Below are positions 11,801 through 25,100 of a DNA stretch of 64,000 nucleotides, one piece after another. Numbering within the stretch: position 1 is the stretch's first letter; every line of letters starts with the position of its first letter. Source of the DNA: Anarhynchus alexandrinus (Eukaryota > Chordata > Aves > Charadriiformes > Charadriidae). The translations under genes and the position numbers were made by a program. The notes under the pieces were generated by a model. That model saw nothing but the letters and a program-made list of their open reading frames with translations, ran no database searches and was not told the origin of the DNA. The DNA lies in assembly GCA_008711295.1 (NCBI GenBank), contig VUYV01000054.1:822824-886823 (forward strand). Reading direction: 5' to 3'.

Positions 11801-12863
11801 ATATGGAAAAAAAAAGAGATGTGGAGAAAATACTGTGTAAATTGAATATTAACTTTGTTATCACTGTGTTTAATAAGTAAGTGCTTTTTTATGTTACTGT
11901 CGTTAATGACTGGTGTTGACAAAGCATTTGGCACCAATTTCTTAGTACCATACTTCTGTTGTTGCTGGTAAGTGGTAAGAACGTGGTTTCAGTCACTATT
12001 ATGACTTTGCCTAGCTGACTTTATTAATGCTCTGCAACGTAAAAGCTTGAAATGTAAAAAAATATGCTCATTATGTCTGGTTTTCCTGACTTCCCTATAT
12101 ATACAGAATGTACCTTAATTGTATTTTCCTCACCTATTTAATAGAGAAGGGATGGACATTTGGAACTGGGTACAGAATCAACGCATGAAAAGCCTCTTGA
12201 GACAAGAGGATATTTTTGCATTGACAGTTTTTACGTAGGTAGTTTGCAAGTAAATGGAGGGAAAAGAAGGATGTGGTGGTTTCCTCTGCTGTAGTTTCTG
12301 CTTTTCAGGGGGTATTACACAACTACTCTGTATGCATCATACAGGCCTACTACTTTGAATATTTTTTACTAAATCTTCTGTATGCCCCATATTATTTAAT
12401 TTGCATTTATTAAAACTAGCAAATGGGGAATTAAAACAAAAGCTTATTTTGTTACAACCCAAAACAACTGAGCTACTTTTGTTTTCTGTGCCAGTTTGCA
12501 TTTACATTTAAAATGGCATTACTAGCCAGCTCATTTTCTCTTCTGATGGACTTTATTTTCAGTTATAATTACAGCTGAGAAATCAACAGCTTTTTATTTT
12601 ACTACATCCCCATTTTTTTTTCTCCTTCATGGACACAGTACTATTTTTGGGGGGAAAAAAGAGAAGGAATCTAGGAGTCTGAAGTCAGGCATATATTTCA
12701 TTTGCATTCATTATATCCCACAACACCTTGTAGAAGCTGATGACAGGCTCAGAAGGGCAGAGATCAGCTGTCATCTATTGAACCTCTAAGTAATGATCTA
12801 TGGCCCATCATCAGAAAAAATGGTTGCAGTTTGCGCAAGTTCTGCTATTGCTCCTGGCTCTAA
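2823..12863. other. Intergenic DNA upstream of RGS2, no gene seen
   Basis: About 10 kb without a supportable exon. Short patches richer in G+C and CpG occur near 3950-4230, 5080-5250 and 5560-5690 and could be distal control elements of RGS2. Short poly-G runs of 8-9 occur near 4163, 5133 and 5846. Open frames here are short and look random. No tRNA, snRNA or transposon recognised. Confidence 0.6.
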
Positions 12864-12999
12864 CCTCCCTCTCCCTCTCTCCCTTCCTTTTCTTTCCTTT
12901 TCTTTCTTTCTTTTTCTTTCCTTTTCCTTCCTTCCTACCTTCCTTCCTACCTTCTTTCCTACCTTCCTTCTTTCCTTCCTTCCTTCTGTCTTTCTTTCA
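12864..12999. repeat. CT-rich microsatellite (CTTT/CTTC/TACC type)
   Basis: Imperfect tetranucleotide tract on the plus strand, moving from CTCCCTCT and CTTT units to repeated CCTTCCTA/CCTTCCTT units with interspersed TACC. It creates long Ser/Phe/Leu-rich open frames that are not genes. Confidence 0.92.
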
Positions 13000-15900
13000 T
13001 TTGTTTTGGACTACCCAGGTTTTAATCAGCAGTTCTCCCATTTTGTGGTCAATATCATTTTGGCTGTTGGGAGATGTTTTTATTCATTTATGGGAAGATG
13101 GTTTATCATGCTTAAGTGGCAGGACTGTAAGAATCCAGTCTGTTAACAGATTGCAAGCCGTTAAGTTGCTTGCAAATATTGTAATTCTTGTCCTGTTTTT
13201 CTTTCTTTTTTATTTTTCTTTATTTTTGGGGTTTTTGGTGTTTGGTTTTTTTTTTGCATATCATATCATAACTTACCATTGCCTGTCTTGCTGGACATTA
13301 AATGCTTCTGAGTGAGCTCAGATGTGACCAAACGGTCCCCAAACTCTGTTGAGATAACACGGAGTCAAGAAGGTGGTTTCCTGCCAGAAAACCATGGCAG
13401 GAGGAGGGAGAGAAGTCTAGTAAGACTTCTTTTTGCTTGCCTGTCTGCTTGCTTTTTAAGTCTCCGGCTGAAGAATGAACATTATGACAGTGAGTCCTTT
13501 CTGAACTGGAGAAACTAGACAGGGAAAGTCTGCTTGAAAAGGTGCACACCGGGTCTGCCTGTAGTTTGGGCTGGCTGTCTTGGCTACAATCAGTACTACG
13601 ATGCTCATCATACTGAAAAACAGCGTTGCTCAGCCGGAGCACAGCCTCCCGCAAACATGGCAGCGTGGCTCTCCTGCTAGGTCTGGCTGACATCCACCCA
13701 GCTGGCAGCACAGGCGAAGTGACTGTAAGTCTGGCTGGACCTTCCTCTGAGTAAAGCAGCCTTTAGGAGTGGACAGGTTGTTCCTTGTTCTCTATGAGCC
13801 TCCGTTTTCCCTGGCATGATCGAAAAATGTACGTATTCACTCATTGCGAGTGCGTATTCAAACACATTTATGCCCGGAAAGGAAAGAGATTTTATCAAGG
13901 GGTGAGAAACCAGCGTTTGCCATTCTGCGTCTGTGCTGATCACTATTTATCAGCTCCTGAAACAACATTCAACTCGAGATCACATTTGGTGTGAAACAGC
14001 ACAGTACCAATCTCCCACGTAGCTATGCTGATTTACACCAGCAGGTGACTTGGCTCACGACCGATGTCACTGGAGCTCTCTCTCTGGTTGCAGCTGGCTC
14101 TCTCTCACCCCTGCGCAGGCTGAGACATCCTCAGGCCGATGGGAGGGGAGAGCTGGGCAGCCCCAGCCCTGCACGGGTGGGAGCTCGCTTTGGACCCCCT
14201 CTCATTTCCAGCCAGGTGTGCGCACACTTACTTCTTTTCTTCTATAGAAAAATCTGTCTGTGGCTTCCTTCTTCCCTTGTTTGAAAACCTCAGGCTTAGC
14301 AAGGCCTCTAAAATGATGATGGCAGTTGGGAAGTAACCCTCTAAATGGCAAGGCTGGAGGTTTTCTTTTCTCTATATTTTAATTTTTATTATTTTACTTT
14401 TAACATTTTCCTTGTATTCTGACAACTGTGCATTCAGTGCTGCTGTGTTTGTAATTCTTTTTTCTTTTTTTTTTTTCCAAATACTCAGTGAAATAGCAAT
14501 ACTGGTCCAATGTTTTAAGCTTTTAAAAGCAGCAGGTCATTACCATTTACAGTTGCTCAAGTTTGAGAGCATGTTTACTTATAAATATTTACCCAAAGGA
14601 TAAACAAACAAGAAACTGGGCAAGTTTTCCCCAATCTGCTCTACTGACATGACCAGGTGGTACCACGTCGTAGATTTACCGCAATTTTCCAGCTCTGTGG
14701 GTTCTCCTAGGTAAGGAAACTGCCAATGAGCAGCTCCTATTTTCCCGTTGTGCCAGCAACTACACTGGGAAAAATGGGAAGGTATGAAGCATCCTGAAAA
14801 GTTCTGGGTGTCTATGTTGGTTGCTCTAACCTGCATCATGGCTGCCATTTATCCTCACCTACTTTGTGCTGCATAAGCTGTGCGTATCTGATCCAAGGAC
14901 TGGATCAGTAAGATTAAATAGTAATTGAGTCTTAATTACATTAACAAATTATGTACTAATCTGTATGGGATACTACACAGGGACAACACTTGCTGTGAAG
15001 AGGATGTGATGAGAGTTTTAGATCAGTTCAGTTGGTGTCACAAGACTTTTAAATCATAGGCAGCTGAGTACTAAATCACGCAGCTGCATTGTCTTTTGCA
15101 CGACTAGGCTATCACCTTTTAGTGGAGTAACGTTTACTCTCTGTGTCTTGTCTCATGCCTCTTCGTCATTAATTAGCGAGAATTTACATGCTCAGGGACT
15201 TGTTTTCCTTAAGCTACATGTAACCTTTGAATATTTTCAGCCATTGACGTAATACATTGAGCTTCCTGCTTAATCCAGTTGCTGGTTTTAAATAGATACG
15301 TTTCTTAAACAAACTTTTCATGAAGCAGACTCAAATGAACATGAAATTATCCTCATCTACAGCAGAGCTCAATTTGGACTGAAATGCTCTCAGAGTGTGA
15401 TAACAGCATTTTGTGCTCCTTGGAATTTAGGATAATTTTAGAGAGAGAGATTGAGAGCTCCAACGATTCTCTTTCTGAAACCATTTTGAGGCGAGATCCT
15501 CTCTAGATAGAGACATCCATTTGCGTTGTTTACTTTGCCACAGTCACCCTTTGCTTAGTCATTACCAGGTTGGTTTTTCATCAGCTCCTGGATAAATTGA
15601 GCTGCTTTTCTGGTGGTCCCTTAGTTACTACAATACCATCTTGCATGACCTCACAAGACATTCTCCATTTTCTAGGCACACATTTTGTGAAATACCGAAA
15701 CATTACTTTTGCTGCTGTTTTCTTTATCCATTTTTTCTAACTAGATTTTAGTCAGTAGATAAATGTGGATGCCCTCAAGAAATGTTGCAAGTACTCAAGA
15801 CGTAAGACAAAAACTTTGCTAAGCAAATACCGTGTGATGCTTAATTGCCTCCCTTTTTGGAATGTCATGTTCAGAGCCATTTGAAAAACGTAGCAAAGGT

Positions 15901-16044
15901 AACCGTCGCCTGTTATTTTGTTTCTTCATGCATGGGGACTTAGGGCACAGGATTTTCTTGATGGGAACAGGCTGGGATGCTTATGGGCAATAGGTCCGTA
16001 AATGGATCCTAAAGGACAGTTGGTTTGGGCTTGTCTAGCTGGAG
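13000..16044. other. Intergenic DNA, no gene seen
   Basis: About 3 kb with no supportable gene. A patch near 13990-14260 is richer in G+C. Oligo-T runs occur near 13240 and 14470. Confidence 0.6.
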
Positions 16045-16490
16045 CAAGGAGATAGTGCAAAGAAGGAAAATGACAATGATCAAAGGGATGAAACTAGAAC
16101 TGGGGATCACTTGGTGAAAGCAGTAGGAGACCAGTTAAAACAGAATAGAAGCAGGTATGCCTTCAGTCAGCAGGTAGTGAACATCTGGAACTTGCTTCCG
16201 CAGGAGGCTATGGAGATGGGGCCGTCACTGGGTTCAAAAAGGCATTAAACAAATTAATGGACAACAGATCTGCAAAGAGATGCTGAAAAGGATGAGGATC
16301 CTCTAACATCCCTAATGTAACGGTAGTGAATGCTGAGCAACTGTGAGGGGAATGGAGCAAAAAAGCAGTTGGTTTCTCGTGCTTCCCCTACTTAGCTGCT
16401 TCTGCCACCACTGGAAACAGACTGTCGGGTTAGATCAGGCATTGCTGTGACCCACTGTGGCATTTCGTACATCCTTGTAAGTTTTATTTA
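16045..16490 (+). mobile_element. Old CR1/L3-type LINE 3' relic
   Basis: The sequence follows the order of the conserved 3' end of amniote CR1/L3 LINEs. It has ATGATCAAAGGGATG near 16076, then a region that reads like NIWNLLPQEAMEM in broken frame (about 16170-16215), then GGGTTCAAAAAGGCATTAAA near 16230. It ends in GGTTAGATCAGGCATTGCTGTGACCCACTGTGGCA, close to the usual family end (gcTAGATGGaCCtTTGGTCTGACCCAGTATGGC). Plus-strand orientation. Heavily diverged, with deletions and no intact frame. The family call is from memory of the consensus, not an alignment. Confidence 0.75.
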
Positions 16491-19400
16491 TTGCTCAGAC
16501 CACCACACAATCAGGATTTAAAGCATTTACTCCTGAAAAGTCTACAAGTAAGGAGCTTGTATGTGCACAAGATTTTGCTAGACTCAGGCCTTATACTTTA
16601 TTTGGTTAAATAGTACCATGAACATTTACACAGCTATATAAATAATCACATCCAGTTAGTGCTGTCAGCTGAGCCAAAGTAGGGATTTTAAGTGCCAAGG
16701 ACTTAGAACATCTCTTTCTAATTTTACCCTGGCTCGAAGTATGTTTAGAAGATGAGGTATAGATAAAATCAGATAAGCAAAATTATTTAGTGTTCTGTCA
16801 CTTGTAAAATGTTTATCCGTTAAAAATAAAAGAGGTGAGAAAAATAAGTTAATCTTTTACAAGGAAAAAACCCCATATCTAATGGCTGGATTAGGAGCCT
16901 GTGTTTAATAAGTGACAAGAGACGATTACAAACAGTCTGCTCTGGCTGTTGACAGACATCCTGTTTTTGGCGGTTTGTGTATACTTCACAAAGAGATGCT
17001 ACCTGCAGAGGTAGCAAATCTCCATGCGTTGTCTTAGCTGTAGCTAATTAGCTGGAAGATGGGTAGGAAAACATGAATGACTAAGCTGAGTCCTGGAGCT
17101 GTTTGGAGATGTTCCAGCTGACTGGTTTTCTGGTAGAAAATGCTGATTCTTCCAAACAAAAACATTTTGCTGGATTATGTAGTCTCAAGGAGACAATCAT
17201 TTGTGCTCCTCCCAGGCTGTTGTCCCACTATGCCAGGCTCTTCGGCAGTCTGCCAGGCAGATGGTATAGAGGTGAGTTCTTTGCCTCTTCCTCTGCTGGA
17301 TGCGCAGTGCCTCCTGGCTGGTCTGGGCACCAGGCTCCCTGAACTCGCCCACCCTGGGGGCATGCAGCCAGTCACCATATCTGTTCTTACAGTCCCGTCA
17401 GCTGACTATGTTGGCTGTCCAAGTCTACTATTCCAGATGATATTTCTTCATATGTTTGAAATATTTCACAGGTTGGATAGAAAGTTGTATCTTGTTTTGG
17501 CTCTGAGCCGTACAGGTTCTTCATCAGAGAGATTTATTTTGTGCTTGGTAATTTATATCTTGGTGTCATGGATGTCAAGACTTTGCAACATACAAGGTAA
17601 TAAAAATGTTGAGCTCAGCAAGTCATATTCCAGGAAGAAATGAACTTGTCCTTCCTGGAAGTTAAGACAAGATATTACCTCAAGGAGAAACAGAGAAGTC
17701 ACTTATGTTTGTTTATCAAAGCATAAGAACTAACTTACCCTGGTGGTGGGAAGTTTGTATTCATCTTTGTCTTTTCTATACAAAAACTACTGTACTAATA
17801 AGGAAGGAAGGAAGAAGAAAAATGGGGCAATTACTAGACAATTAATTCTTGCAAAAGAGAAAAAATATGTTTACAGAAGAACGTTTATGTTATGGGGTGG
17901 AACAACCATTAGTGACTTTAAACATGAGCCATTTCAGTCTCTGTAACTCCCAGATGTTCCTGCTGGAAGAGGCCAGCTGTCCCTCAGCCCTACCACTTGT
18001 GCATCCTTAAAAGGGATGTGGAGTGATGTGGTTTCACCTCACAGCTAAACAGATCAAATGGTGATTTGCTTCTGCAGGGAGTGGTCTTCTTGTTTCTCCA
18101 TGTGCTGGGTCTAGTGGTCCTATGACCTCTGGGTGCAATTCAGCTGGCTATTCCAGTGCAGAACTAGTGCTTTTTTTCACTTGCCCAGTCACTAATCTGA
18201 CATGAGAGAAAAAACGGGAAGAGGGTGCAGGGTAAAGCTCCTGTCAGTGCTTCTCTATGTGCTACACTGGCTTGGCTGCATGGCATTATACCCTACGGAA
18301 CGTGTAGATTGCCCCTTTGTTTTGGAGCAAATCCCATGCCCGGAGTTTGGGACACCTATAAAAGGATTCCCTGATATTTAGGAGGAAAAGCAGGTATTTT
18401 GGAGATCAAATAACTTCTCCTTTCTAGTGAAAATTGGTGAAATAAGAATGAAGCCAGTTTCTAGAAATGTGTGTTGTAACAGTGAGAAAAACAGGATTGG
18501 GTTGAAAGACTGGAGATTGTCCCATGGCACAATGTCTGATTTCCATCTGGAATCATGCCTTTTTTTTTTGTTTTCCTTGGGAGTCTATAATTATTTAAAA
18601 CATATAAAAAAAAAGGCCAGCACAGCAGCTAGATGAAGCAAGACATTTAAAAAAACCTTTTTTTTTTCCCCCTGTGAAACATTTCCTTTTAACCCTGAAC
18701 GGATTGGAGAAGCAAGTTATTGTTTCTTTCCTTTACAAAGACAACACTCCAGACTTTCCCTATTTCTGATTTCTGATCAGGAGATTTCACCAAGGATACA
18801 CATGACATAAAATACCTTTTTCTTTTTTTTTCATTATGTGTTTTAGCAAAATGTACTCAGCACAGTTCAGAGTACTTGTGAGATGGCCAGGTTTTAATCT
18901 TCAAATCAAAATATTCCTGTGCTTTCCAATGTATTTGTCCTATTTATTGACCTTTTTTAAAGATAACAAACTAGCTCTCAAGAATAAAGCAACACATGAG
19001 AAGTAGCGTGGCAGGAATCCCAGTGCAGTGCAGCCTATACAGATGTTCAAAGAAAGGCTGTCAGCCTTAAGCGAGGGTTAAGGAGAGGGCTCAGTAAAGG
19101 AAGGCTGACGGTACTTTTTAAATGGATCACCGCTGGCCAGCAAAGCTGCAATAGTCGCAGGTGTTGGTGATGACTTATGCTGCAGTTTACTTGAGTTGGG
19201 GGTAGTGCTAGGGTCTGTAAATATTTCGCATGGGCCAAAAGCTTGGACAACAGGGCCCAATAAGGTATGAATGTTTTTGTATACATATCATATGGGCTGT
19301 CTTGACGGGCTGAATACTATGGACAAGATTGTGGGTAGGGTTCAAAACACAGGTGCTTTGACATCCCATCTTGTTCAATGGCACAGGGTTTGTGGTTGCA

Positions 19401-21235
19401 ATGAGGCCTGCTGAGGTCAAGTTTCAGTGACAGTGGCTTAGTTTTAGTACTGGTATGTATTATTATCACAGGGCACAGCAAGTTTGTTTGGGGTTGTTTG
19501 TTAAAAATATAAGCAATCCACTTCTGCAGTGAAGATTTCAGTTTTGAAGTTCTCACATTCCTTTAATCCCTGGGAAGGGGCAGGAGAGGCATGAGCTCCA
19601 AGAGGCATGCACATCTTACATTTTTAGAAGGTACTTTGGAGAACACATTCACATTATTTTGGTTATGTGCATTCCAAAATTAAAAGCAGTTTCACTACAG
19701 CAAGATGTTAAACTAATCCAATCTCCTCTTGAAAAAGTGGAAAATGAACTTCCCAGTATGATATTTAAATGGTCACTTGTATTAAATGGTCCTGTGTCTT
19801 GCAGTGCAATATCAAAAGAATCAACCTTCTCAGGACCAGAGGTAAGAGAATGAAAAAGGTAATTAAAAAAGCAGAGAAAGGAAGACTGCCAGAGCTCCGA
19901 TTCCAGCAAAGGTTCTGCTTACAAGTTTGCCGGGAAAGAAGCAAGGAATAACAACAGGAGTGTTGATCTACTTTCCTTTTCTCCAAATATATTCTAAGAA
20001 TGCCCTAAGAAATATTCTATCTCTAACCTTGCAATGGATGTGCTTGCCTTTACAGGCCCTCTCCAGCAATGACAGAATTGCTGGAACAGGAATAAGATCA
20101 ACTCCTTGTCTAGATATTTTTTTTTACTAGAAATAGATTGTTAAAAGAACAACTGAAGACCAAATTTGATCCCAAATATCTCATAAAAATGCTAGCTTGG
20201 TGGGGTATGTGTGCATGAAAGTCATAAGAATATGCTCAATCCTCTAGGATTTTTGCTTACTAATTTTAAAAAGGAAAGAGGTGCCTCAGAAGGTAAATAG
20301 TCCCAACAACTATTTGTAGACATTCCCACAAGGAAAGTTTTCAGTGCCTACGAGAATGTAAACAGTGCTATATTATTTGGTTTCTACTGGCTATATATTT
20401 TGGCTTGGCTTTGGTAGTATAAACATTGGAATTTTGGTTGGTTTGCTGTAAATAGATTAGCAGGGGATGCTGAAAATTCAAAAATGCATTATTTCTGTCA
20501 TGTGTTACTTTCTTCTCATTGTGTAGGACAGCTTACAACCAAATCTATTTCACTGTATAGCTTTGCTACTTAGTGTTATTACATATTAGTGCTAAAGTTG
20601 TTTAAGGAGCCTAGAAGGATCTTCTCCTAACAGGAGACAGTCTTGAGAACTGGATTCCCCATTCTCAAAAAAGGTTATCTATTGTCTCGTTTCCAAAATG
20701 CTTGTCTTCCATTTCTCTCATAATTGCTTAGTACTTTTAGGAGACATTCTGTGTCCTGAATCTCATCTTTTCTCATAACTAGGTGGAAGAAGTTTTATAA
20801 AAGTATCTTTCAGTGGGATATTGTTTAACTAACAGCTCTCTAATACTGGAACAAATTTAGAGACTAAACACATTGTTTAGCTCAGTTTATTTTTTGGATA
20901 GTTATTTAAGATGGTAAGTTAATACACTTTTGTGCAGAATCATCATGTTCACCAGAAGAATTAGATGATCCCACTTAACATCTGTATAGTTTATCTGTAA
21001 ACAGGGGAAGCAAATGAAGAATTATTAGGAGACGCTGACTTGTTTTCTTCACGCAACTCCAGGCTGAATGCCAGAGAGGTCTTCCTGCCCAAAACCCAGG
21101 AAAGGCTTCTTGGACATGAAGTGCATGATGGTGGCTGTTTTGAAAGAAAAAAATTCTTTGATTTTGGTATGCGAGCTCAGAAATTCAGAAGCATCAGGCG
21201 AATAAGGGGAGAAGGAAACATTCTTGGGCTGCATT
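16491..21235. other. Intergenic DNA, no gene seen
   Basis: About 4.7 kb, mostly AT-rich. A 167-codon open frame at 17140-17643 (plus) shows no recognisable domain and is compatible with chance. No repeat family recognised. Confidence 0.55.
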
Positions 21236-21360
21236 AAAAAAAAAATAGCAATAAGCCAGATTCAAGGAATTGGCCACCAAGGAAACTAATTAAAAAAAAC
21301 AAACAACACAAACCAAACCAAACAAAAAAAAAACCCAACCCAACCAAAACACCCAATAAA
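21236..21360. repeat. A-rich low-complexity stretch
   Basis: Runs of A broken by C, with CAAAC, CCAAAC and CCCAACC units on the plus strand. Possibly an A-rich tail, but no element body was recognised next to it. Confidence 0.7.
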
Positions 21361-21529
21361 AGGGCACGGTGGTTTGCAGCAGGAGGTGCTCTTGTGTACC
21401 GCAGGAGGCTGGCAAGGGTGGATGTGGTGGAAATTCTTCTGTCTCAATGACAGTAAATAGTCACAGTTTAGCATTGTCTAAGGTGAGAATTGCTTGTAAG
21501 CCCAATGACAAACAAAAGTACATCAAGGA

Positions 21530-22165
21530 ACTGGGTGGGCTTTGCCATTTCTGGGAGAACAACCTCCTGGGCATGTCCCTGCCGCACTGGGCAGGGCTGG
21601 CTGGGGCTCTGCCCAGCTGTGTGCAGACATGGCTGCCTATGTTCCTCTCACGTCTGAGGCCATGGAGGTAGGCCCACAGGCCTCCCAGGCCTGGCCCCTC
21701 ACCGTGGCCAACCTTGTGGCCATCCTAGCCCTCCCGGCTTGCCTCCCTCATGGGCCAGGGATGGTTGAAGAGGGCAGGCCCCTGCCGCTGCCCCAGCTGG
21801 TGCCCCATGCGGTCGGCCAACCCTGCTGCCCTCCATGGCTCCTTCTGCGGGGCCGGTGGGCTGCGGGGGAAGGCCTGCACCAGGGGGAGGTCACCAGGGA
21901 AGGAAAAACTTGTAACTCTAGAAATATTCCGACTTTAGCTGCTTAAAAACTTCTACAGACAGACAAACAAAAGGAAGGATGAGTGTTTCGGGCAGGAAGA
22001 AGGGCAATGTATTCCTGCTTGAGAAGTCCAAATCAGAGTGTGTGGGATGCGTCACAGGCCCCGGCCCCATTGCCAGGCCTGCCCGCAGGCAGGGGCTCCC
22101 GCGCCGGCAGAGGGGTGCCAGGCCCGGGCTGGCATGGCGAGGCTCCCGCTAAAACCTCTTCAGCG
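21530..22165. other. GC-rich block inside AT-rich intergenic DNA
   Basis: About 600 bp with base composition well above the surroundings and many GCC, CTGCC and GGCC words, but only moderate CpG. A 134-codon plus-strand frame (21542-21946) runs through it without any domain I recognise. Could be a repeat remnant, a distal regulatory element or part of an unannotated transcript. Confidence 0.5.
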
Positions 22166-25100
22166 AGGTTGCTCTTATTTGCCAATACACATTAATGTTA
22201 CCTTAATGCTTGTGGATTGAACATAGAGCCCTAATGAAGGATTATTGAAGTAGAGGTATTGAGCCAGTAAATGCAACCTGTTCACAGATACTTTTCGTGC
22301 GGTAATGAATTTATTCTGGAGAGACTGTCTTATTACAACCCTCTACTTGTTGTCTAATTGCAGTTATATTACTTGTGTAGCTGGAAAAGAAATGTGCTTA
22401 CTCTTTTAAGTTTCAGAGAATGAGTCAGAGAACTTGTTTAACCCATAAAATATAACATTTTTTTTCCTGTTTGTGGTTTCCTGGCATTACCTTACTAGTC
22501 ATGGTGTAAACATTTGACATACTTCCAGGTAAACTTATCTACTCAGACTTAGACTGCATAAAATAGTATTTTACGTTATTGACCAAAATATTTATTTAAT
22601 CCTCCAACCATAGGAATGGGGCTGAAAGTCTTTCATAGAAAGACACAGTCAGGGTTTGGGTGACTTCCTCTAGCATGAATATTAACTTGTTACTAGCTTA
22701 CTAGCAAACTCATGACAAAAACATGGAACTACTGCAGTCCTGTAAAAGTCCACGAAAAAGGTCCATGAAATCTAGCTGAAGAACAGGGACTTCATTTTCT
22801 GGATGGCTGCAGTGGTTCCTGCCTTGAGCCATCTGTCTGTTGCAGGGAGGAGAGTTCAGCTGCCAGCACATGAGCCCCTATCAAGATTTGCAGTGCCTCA
22901 TATCAAGATAAACTAAAATTTCTGGTTTATGCTGTGGAGTCTCAGCAGTTGTTTCATTATCAGCTGAATCATTCCTGCAATAGGAAAGAAAATCTCAAAG
23001 CATAGGGTAGATAGCTGGATACAAACTGTCCCTTCCTCTAATAGGGGAAAGATAAAAATTGGAGATAATTCAATTTGAGAATAACTGTAAAACACAAGAA
23101 TAGTAATAGAGAATGTGTGAGTGCAAAAAAGGAAAAGAGACATTGAGAAGGTCAGGAAAGATACCGGGTATCACATGGCTTGCAGGGTGCCATGGCTTCT
23201 TGTTTTCAAGTATGTATGTGTTTAGAAGGGAACAGGGAACAGGAGGCAAATTTTGGACTGTTAAATTTGGCAAGCAGTTCCTTTGAGGATGAATTGCTGA
23301 GTTTTTGGTACATAGTACTGAAATGTACATTGTAAAAGGAGGTCTGTAGGGATTAGTGTGCTCTTGCAAAGCAAATTTCTTTTTTCTCTTGACAAGAACA
23401 TTTTTCCTTCCCTTTGGTAGTGAAAAGGAAACTTAAGGAATAGATGCAATATTTGTGAATTGCACCAAATACTACCGAAGACTGGACCAACATTGACTTA
23501 TGTAAAAGATATGCAGGAAAAGGTGTACAAAATTCTGCTTGCTCATCTTGTATGGCTTGGACAATTCACACTGTATGTGAGAGAGTTCCTCTGCGTATAA
23601 TATATTGAACTGAGATGAAACTGCAGTGAATCTGAAAAAGCTGCAGTACAAACTGAATGTACTGAATGACAAAATTGATGAAGAACGGTCTTATCTCATG
23701 TTCTCTTGTAGGTTCAGACTGTTTCTTAGCCTGATGCCAGAATTTAGTCAACAAAGTGTTTTTTAAGCACTAATAGGATTTGTGAAGAAAACATTTGTGT
23801 AGGCATCAGATGCGCTTTTTGTTCCATCCTCTTTCTTAAACTGATATTGAGGATGTGCCACTATTACTGAAAGTTAATACACCATTTTTGGACAGAACTA
23901 TACTACTCTTCATCAAGACATATAGCAGCAGTCACGTTTAATGAGACAATCACAGTAGCTCTTTAAAATCACTTCATTACCAGTCAGTACTAACATAGCA
24001 TTGTGCATGATGGTTAGTTAACTGCTAAACTCCAGTCTTTCAGAAATGGGCTTCTCTTGGTGAAATGATTTCTTATGCTACCTTGTGAGGTTAATTATGT
24101 GTTACTAGCTTGTGGAAGTTTATATTTTTCACTTTACCTCCCAGATCTAAGCTTCCAGCTTTATGTATAAGCATGCAAAATAAATGCCTGGAATTCAAGA
24201 AAGGGCAGAGTGACCAAATATCTAATTAAAACCTTGCATAGTTGTGATTCAGGCTTCTAAACCAAAGTTCACAGGAGCGAATCAAGTGCAGGTCATACAA
24301 CTATGTGTATAAACACAGACAAGAATCTAACTTTTGGCACCCGTTTTTTGGAGAAGTTTGGCACAGATTTCCTAGAGTGCAGTATATAAGCCATTGCTAC
24401 TTGACAGCTTCTCCAGAGAGTAACTGTCATAGCTGTTCTGTGATCCCCCTTCTACTAAGAAAACAAGGACAGGCTCAGATCATCACATTTTAATCTCCTC
24501 CTCTGTATTTCCTCTGAACTCAGAAAGAATTTGGCCAGGGCTCTCCACTGGCCCGGCTTTACTGGAAATTTGTGTGGAATTAATTGGCAGACTCTGTAAT
24601 GCTTTTATACTTTTGCTGATAATGATAAAAAATCAGTGCAATAGTGACTACAAATCAGTGCAATAGCGACTGTTCAGTTGCTTAAAAAGAATAGCAGATA
24701 GCTGTAATTTTGAGGATGTACACTACAGGCAGAAAGTCCTCTTTTTGTTACGGATCCTTTATGGAATGGCTGTTTCAGGTTTCTCTGGTTCTCTAATCAT
24801 GGTGTTGTCTCAAACAGGCTTGCAAATTCATGTTTAACACCAGGTTTTCTTTGTATGCCAAGAATATGTACTTGCAAATAAAATGCAGTGCTTCAAACTA
24901 GGCAAAATGGTATTTTAGAGAACACTATAGAGAAGAAATACTAGGAAAAATATGCCGTACTTTTGGAGGGAGATATTCACATCTAAAATTAGCCATATAG
25001 GTAACTTGAATAAGAGTAGCCTAACTTGGACAAGTAGCTGTTCCTGCCCCACTGCAGATAGGGTTTAACAACTCATTTAGCAGCTGATGATGATTACAAT

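Noticed and set aside
12793..13315. Two long Ser/Phe/Leu-rich plus-strand frames (117 and 171 codons)
   Set aside because: Produced by the CT-rich microsatellite, which rarely yields stop codons; no domain.
17140..17643. 167-codon plus-strand frame
   Set aside because: About one frame of this length is not surprising in 64 kb; no recognisable domain, splice context or start context.
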